Source: Sarcocystis neurona
Lineage: Eukaryota > Apicomplexa > Conoidasida > Eucoccidiorida > Sarcocystidae
Direction of reading: 5' to 3'
Assembly (NCBI GenBank): GCA_000727475.1
Contig: KL647333.1
Coordinates: 1-64,000, forward strand
DNA: 64,000 nucleotides
Positions 52,201-58,200 of this stretch are shown here, one piece after another. The position numbers were made by a program, and so were the translations under genes. A model generated the notes under the pieces. It worked only from the letters and a program-made list of their open reading frames with translations, was not told the origin of the DNA and did not search any database. Positions within the stretch are counted from its first letter, which is position 1. Every line of letters begins with the position of its first letter.

Positions 52201-55200
52201 GTGAAGGAAATCGATGAGAAGCGCTTGACATGCGGAACAAACCTGCTTCCACAATCTCGTTTGTCAAGAAGGCTACTGTATTCCCTGCATGGTATTAGCA
52301 ATTTAAGAATTCTAACACGTCAACCGTTGTGTGAGCAGTTGTAACAGCGTGCTCGCCTACGGATGTTCTCCCGATTACCGTCAGCCGTTACGTTCTCGGT
52401 AACTAGCACGCGAATTCTGTTACATCTCCAGTGCACCCTAGCGGTGTCTGAACGAGTGTGCCTTCGGCTTTCACTGCGCCTTCGGCTTTCACCAGGATCC
52501 AAATACTCGACGTTGGTTAGTCGTCTTTTTAGCGTTCGTGTTCTGAGTGAATTTGGATAGAAGTGCAGGATGCCTCGGTTGCCTTGCGCGCTTTTGGAAC
52601 AGACTGAACGCAATATTCGTGCCCCAGGATGCAAAGAATTCACGCACTGAATTGTGCTTCCGTAACTTCTACGGTAGATATCCGTCTGTCATCTTTGTTT
52701 CCCGCACAACTGCTATGCAACGAGACGGCCACCGGTTCTCAGCGTGCCACATTATTAGCTCAGCAGAGAGAACACTCTTCCAACGGCCAGCGGCCATGCC
52801 TGCAACCGTGTACTCATTTGTATCCCTAGCGTGTTCCAGTTATTCGTCTAGGTCAAAGGCGTGCTTCAAGAGCCCTGCTTACCTCTTTACCTCTTTCTGT
52901 TCGAAGATTAATCTCCCCTGCAACCCTCATAACCACGCAAGAGACGACAGTATGAGTCGCCCTGGCAGCCGAGTTGGCGCGAAGCCGCACTTCAGCTGCC
53001 ATACGTCAGCCACTTCAGCGGCCCCCCAAAAATGTAGTGGAAGTTGTTTGATTTTCCGGGCACAGAAGTAGGCCCGCGGCTTGTGCGCTCAGCGCAAGCA
53101 CTTTTTTTGCCATCCTAGGCGTCACACTCCTTCGAGAGGCAGTCACGTTCGGCGGCAGCAGCACACGAATGAAAACTGAGGCCTCTGCACCCAAAGAGGA
53201 AAACGTCACCAAAGATTAACGAAGGATTGGAAATACAAGTTAGGATAAGGTAGACCAAATGGCCGTGGTTGTCAATACAACTCGTCATCTTCCTTGTCGA
53301 TCTGAGGCTCGTTAATATTAGAGGATTATTCAATATGCATGTGGGCTCGAGTTCTCTTTGCACCCTAGTAGATACGTTGTTAAATTATAATAGTACATGC
53401 TAGGCACATTTTACTTCAACCACATATACATGAATGGCCAAACCTTTCTGCTTTCCTTCTTGCTTCAGATGAATACCGACATCGAGTAGAGACTGTCTCG
53501 CTTTAACTTCTTCCAGCCTACAACTACTATCTCGAATTACCTTCCGCTGTTCCTCATCTGAAGAGTCTGCAGAAGGCGAACAGCATTCGACGCTGCCACA
53601 AGAACGCTCCCGAACTCGTACACCTCGCCAAGTGTTAAGACGCGCTGAGCCACCCGTAAGCTGCCACCACGCTGCCTAACACAGTGAGTTCTACAGGGGA
53701 CCTCAACTTTTCCTATTGTTGCCTGCGCACCCGCGCGTTGGACAACACTGCAGATGCCTTCGCAGTGAATCATTGCCACAAAGCTCAACGAATCCTGCCC
53801 ATCCCCTGCCTCCCCCCGTACTTCACGATTGTACTGGTTTGACCACTACTCTGTGAGGGACTGACAAGAGCACCGTCAGACTCTGAGAGCATCACACATT
53901 GACTTTGACATAAATCTGCACCCGCCGCAGCCTCGTTTCTGGCTCCTACATGCGGACCTGATTACTGTCGCGTTCCAGGTGTTCCCGCTGATCCGCTGAC
54001 TTTATTACTTCGTGCGTGCTGTTGCCCGAGTTTCCATTACGAGGCTATGCTTTACGCAGCCATTCATGCACCTCATAGCGAGAAGCGGCCAAGCCCCAAC
54101 CCTTTGTCCCCATTCTTTGTTTCTTACTCCTGGCAGCCCTCAGCCTCAAGCGCTAAGCTCCTGCATAAGCATCGTCGTCTGTTCAGTTTTTTTCTGTCTA
54201 TACGCCACCAACGTTGGGCACTTCAGTTGCTTTGCGCAGCTGATGTCCACTTCGATGACAGACACACAACAGCTTGTGCTCTTGAAGACTTCAAAAATAC
54301 GCTCTGTTAAATGAAGGCGTACGCCTCGTCTGCTCCATAGGTCTAGATCTCTACCTAGGAGAGCCTTCATATTGGCGTTGCCAGCAGCCTGCGACCTGCA
54401 GCAGCCCGTGGTATGGTGTCAACATGCACACACGATGACCGTGGACTGAAAGCGTCTACAACGTCTGATGCCAAAATCGTGGCTGGGTCTCTCCTCGTGA
54501 CGCAGGTAACTGCACCGTTGCCGAACATAGTATCCTGTACTCCTATGTGTTGACGCACCCTGCCACTACGCATCAATGATTACCAATTTGCAGTGGCCGA
54601 TCAGCCCGTAAAACCCGCATGCATATTCAAGTCCCCTGCGGCATTTACGTGACTCGCGTATGGTCAAGAGACCCCTAAGCGTCAGTGTGTGTGCCCAGCG
54701 GAATAAGAAAAAGTGGGTACGTGGTACGCACCGCCAGTTGTCAGCAAAAGCAGCCGTCTGACGCTATGCCCTTCCTCAAGTACTTTCACGCATAGACATT
54801 TTTTGCTCGGCGTCTACGCAACCAAAAATACCGTCTACAGAGTTTTGGCTAGTCGAGAACAAGGAACTGCTTCTTGAATAAATGAAGCTGCCCTTCCTGT
54901 TAAACGAACGAGCCCTGGTGCGTCTTCGCTTCATGACTCTGGAGATCCAGGTTGCCCAGCAGCCGCCAGGAGACAACAATTGTCGCGAGAAAGCGATAGT
55001 CATTATGTCGTTGGGCGGTTGACTTTCGGGTGCGATTCTCTTCCCCTTTCAAAACCGTTTTCTGTCAGAAAACTTCGTAGGTGATGAAGTGTTACATTTT
55101 CGCGATCTTTCATGACACACGTGTTTGCCCAGAACCGACTTGTGAACAATAGTAAACCTTCTCACCACTGGTCGCACTTTGTGGGTTAACCAGCCCCCGT

Positions 55201-58200
55201 TACTGCGCGCCTTGTGTTCTTGTTCTCTGTGCATCACGACGAAAATGACCTTCTCCGATACACGCTCGACTCGCCTCGCTCCACTGGACTCAGGTCCTAC
55301 GCTAGCCCTCTGGAACTCGTAAGTTGTGTGTCTTGTGAAGTTCATGGCACGTTTCAGACGATGTCTTACAATCAAGTCATGTGGCCTATAAGGTGCCCAC
55401 GCTCACCAAAGTGAAGACTGTTACTCCAGGGTCTTCTTTTCACTGAATGGCCTCCTGTAAATCCGTAGCTCTCCACGACACAGAGACGTTGGCTCCGCAG
55501 AGAGCTGCCGTTTGAAGGTTGAACAACTTTTCGATTCTAATTGTGGTGGTACCACGTGCACCAGGTGGAGAGCCGCCAACTCTGTTCGAAGGGCTTGAAG
55601 AAAATTACCTCTAATAGATGCAGATCTAAGAAGTGGAGATCCGTAAACAGCTGCGAATTTCTTCGTTTTTTGCTGTCAAAAGCTCCATTTGCAGATTTGG
55701 AGCTTTGGGGAGCGAGGACCTCAGAGAGGGTAAAAGGAGGATGGAACACAAATTGTGCGGCGAAACAAGGAGCCTGCAAAGTCGCTGGAGCTCTGCTGCT
55801 GTTCCATTTTGGAATTTCACACTTCCATTCACCGCAGCAAGAGGGAAAGCTTACGTTCACTAACTTCTCCCGCAATTCAAGCGATTCATTTTCTCTGCCG
55901 CCCGCAAGGTCGTTATGCTCTAGCTGGACAAGTTCGCCGCCACAAAAGACTGCGCCACATGCGAGTTAATACGCTCGACCGGATTAGCTTCCAAGCGACT
56001 ATAGCCTTTTATGACGGTGAACTATCAGAGATTGAGGAGTCTTTCTTTTCACTAGCTCCTACCTGCTGCCTCTTGCACATATTCGGGCGCGTCAAGTTAT
56101 CCTGTGTAGCTCAACCACCGTTTCACAAGTGAAGTTGTATTAGGTGGCGCTGCAAGCATTTCCCAATTGCGCACAAGTAGAGGTGCCCAGGTCAGCAGGA
56201 AATTGTGTTGTCTGCCTGCGCCGCTTGATGAGTTGCTCTGCACAATTCAAAATGAAGGAAACCTACGAAGTTTTTCAAGCGCCCACGAGTGCTGAATAGA
56301 CTTGTCTCCCCACTTTTTGTGCGAGTCTGTTTCGGACAAGGGAGCGCCACTTAGATCGCGAACGTTCCAGAAGCTGTGGCTGCAGTACATAGCAAAGAAA
56401 ATCCCTCGAGTGTCACCGCAGATGGTGGCACGCAGCCACTCTGCGTGGATCTTCCTTTTCGAATTCTCAGTGTTGTATTCGATCAACTTCAAACTCGTTG
56501 TAAACTCTTCAGCAGGCAAATCGAGCAACCTCCTTCAGGATCACTCCACACGTGGGTCTGAATGTAAGTTATTTCTATGCAGGGTTGTGCGAGTGGATCT
56601 CCAACACCACAGGTGGAAGATATTACGCACTAAGAAGCTCCTGTCGGGCTTTATCCTACTTCCACGTTTCCCATAACATCCCTTGAAAAGACAGTTATCC
56701 ATCGAAATTCAACAAACCCCCCCACCACCCGTCTTCCTGAGGGGAGACAGAGTCACACAGCTCTTCTGCACACTGTAGAGCTGGCCTTTTTAGCCCTTCA
56801 GGTGGCCTGGCGCCTATGAAGTATTCGAGCAGATGTCAATATGAATTCCGTAATAGCTTATTCTGTAGCCGGCTATGAAATCATAATGGCTACGTCGCGT
56901 TTGATTGCCAGACCTGTGAAGGAAGTGAGTCTTTCACGTGTCTAGGCAACCCATTACAGGAGGGGTTTTCTGACAAGCTTTTGTAGCCTCTCTCGTGAAG
57001 TTTCTCAAGAGCCCGTGAGTGCTGAACAGACTTGTTGCCCACTGTTAAGCGAGTCTGTTTCGGACAAAGGAGCACCACGTAGGTGACAAAGGTTCCAGAA
57101 GTTGGAACTGCGGTTCCTCCGGAGACCACCAATTGCACCTGGAACTCTGCCAAACGCCGCGAGCTGAGATTGACCCGCGAAGGTTTTTGCCCTCGATTAG
57201 GACTGCCGTTATGTTTAGAACTCGATTGTGCGACGTTCTATCCCCGTCGCCGCGCTACAGCTGTCGGTAGGAGAGGACCACCTCCTACAGAAAAACGTGG
57301 TGCAGGCTTGATATATTGGGAAAAAATGTACTAGCGTCGCGCACGTAGGATCGAGGGTGACTCCTAGAATGCATCCTTTACGCTTTGACACCTAGAGATA
57401 CTAACGGATTCGGAGGACTGCAGGATCAGCACTAATACGACTTACGGTGTCTGGGTCAACAAACGAGGTCTTTCGACACACCACATCTTCTCCGCGGTGC
57501 CTCCACCGCATCCATACAGTGCAAGTAATCAGCACTTTTCAAATCAAATTAAGTGGAACAACATACCCCCCTTGACTTTCTCTTCACCATTTTCACTTGC
57601 AGCCGGCGCGCTGATTAGGGCCCTTAGTTGGCACCGTCTTTAGTGAGCTAGCTCTTTGCCGCGAACTCCCCGTATGCATACAGGAATTCTAAACCACCTT
57701 CGTTGACTCAGTCCTTGCCAGAGAAAAATCGTGTCACTCTTTTGTTCATACTTGTTCATCCGTGGGCCACACACAACAAGAGTGCAGCGCAAATGACTCT
57801 TCTTCCCAAATGCTGCGGCTTGAGTCTTATTAAGCATCTCGGACTGCTGACACTGTGTGTAAAAACAATTAAGGATCTGTATCTCCGGGGCACTTGACTC
57901 GTGTCGATCGTTGTCTGGAAGTGGCAATGACCAGTTGCGAGGTTTCATTCCTGCAAGGAGCCGCCTCGCTGAGCTAGTGACCACAGGAGGCTTGACAAGC
58001 GCGATATGTCCGTCTCTTTAGGTTTCTGGCGCCACTGACGCGCACACGCCGGAGTATATGAATATGATCCTTTGTGGAAGGTAGCACAGCAGTTCAACGG
58101 CATGACCGTGGACTGACGTTCATTAGATCTCCCGTTTGCAGACATATCTCTGCAGTATTGTGCACGTACCATTGTACCGATGGCTATCGCATTCCAAGCC

